Of a stretch of 23,500 nucleotides of DNA, positions 23,312-23,500 are shown piece by piece. The DNA is taken from contig SFJG01000041.1 of the NCBI GenBank assembly GCA_004555955.1, forward strand, positions 1 through 23,500, in the 5' to 3' direction. Made by a program: the position numbers and the translations under genes. This stretch comes from Bacteroidales bacterium (GTDB lineage Bacteria > Bacteroidota > Bacteroidia > Bacteroidales > Muribaculaceae). The notes under the pieces are model-generated. The model saw nothing but the letters and a program-made list of their open reading frames with translations. It ran no database searches and was not told where the DNA came from. Positions within the stretch are counted from its first letter, which is position 1; each line of letters opens with the position of its first letter.

Positions 23312-23500
23312 CTATGTCAAATCAAAATTTGTAAAACCTAAGCCATTCTTCGAACACAATTCCTTGTATTCGTTCTCAAAAGTACATCGGCGATGATGCT
23401 CTTGCTGGCCTTTAATGTACTCTATTACAACAAATTTCGCCGATTCTGACACTGAAAATGCGCCATATTCTTTGCCCCAACCCTCAAAGTCCGGGAATTT
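23312..23500 (-). CDS. IS200/REP-associated tyrosine transposase (Y1_Tnp), C-terminal part
   Basis: The last 62 codons of a gene that enters from the right edge and stops at TAG 23314-23312. The peptide WGKEYGAFSVSES, then FVVIEYIKGQQEHHRR, then TFENEYKELCSKNG matches the C-terminal part of single-strand Y1 transposases (IS200-like or RAYT). The catalytic Tyr and the Gln four residues later (Y-I-K-G-Q) are both present in the EYIKGQ helix. I found this by translating the minus strand from the edge. Whether the full gene is intact, and whether it is a mobile IS200 or a domesticated REP-associated enzyme, depends on sequence outside the window. Confidence 0.85.
   Translation of the reverse strand, partial: KFPDFEGWGKEYGAFSVSESAKFVVIEYIKGQQEHHRRCTFENEYKELCSKNGLGFTNFDLT

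Noticed and set aside
1..23500. Complete prophage spanning the phage-type genes
   Set aside because: Only two phage-type genes are present, on opposite strands, separated by about 11 kb of housekeeping genes. No integrase, lysis, portal or capsid gene and no attachment repeats were seen.

Overview
The window is chromosomal DNA from a member of the Bacteroidota, most likely order Bacteroidales. Three things point there. Promoters read TAnnTTTG about 20 bases downstream of TTG/TTTG. Ribosome binding sites are weak and A-rich rather than GGAGG. Several proteins belong to Bacteroidales-typical families (DUF4919, PorT-like barrel, a zinc-less class III sirtuin). No rRNA, tRNA or CRISPR array was seen.

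Layout. 1-253: heptanucleotide repeats and the gap promoter. 254-1264 (+): GAPDH, ending at a strong terminator. 1386-3809 (+): an 807-aa phage-type structural protein. 3844-10973 (-): a six-gene apparent operon, read from the right: small membrane protein, DUF4919 protein, polytopic membrane protein, PdxB, AddA-like helicase-nuclease, uracil-DNA-glycosylase-family protein. 11074-12281 (-): thioredoxin-like lipoprotein followed by an outer-membrane barrel. 12393-13085 (+): sirtuin, divergent from that pair and overlapping the stop codon of the next gene. 13082-14908 (-): MsbA-type ABC exporter with its own promoter. 14970-16868 (-): a complete phage terminase large subunit. 16869-17270: palindrome- and repeat-rich DNA. 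17271-22965 (-): tightly coupled operon rel - pgpH-type c-di-AMP phosphodiesterase - nhaC antiporter. 22966-23311: heptad repeats and a row of hairpins. 23312-23500 (-): the 3' end of an IS200/REP-associated Y1 transposase running off the window.

How the genes fit together. Most of the window is housekeeping: glycolysis, pyridoxal phosphate synthesis, DNA repair, envelope export and stringent response. The rel-pgpH-nhaC operon places two nucleotide second messengers and a Na+/H+ antiporter under one transcript, which suggests coordinated stress and ion control.

The most unusual signal is two intact phage-morphogenesis-type genes (terminase large subunit; head-tail/tail-type protein). Each stands alone among housekeeping genes about 11 kb apart, with codon use like its neighbours. 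Both have a TTTTCGCAA motif at the place where the -33 box should lie. This could be a domesticated, dispersed phage or gene-transfer-agent-like system. That is an inference: the same motif also lies upstream of rel, and the rest of the genome is not visible.
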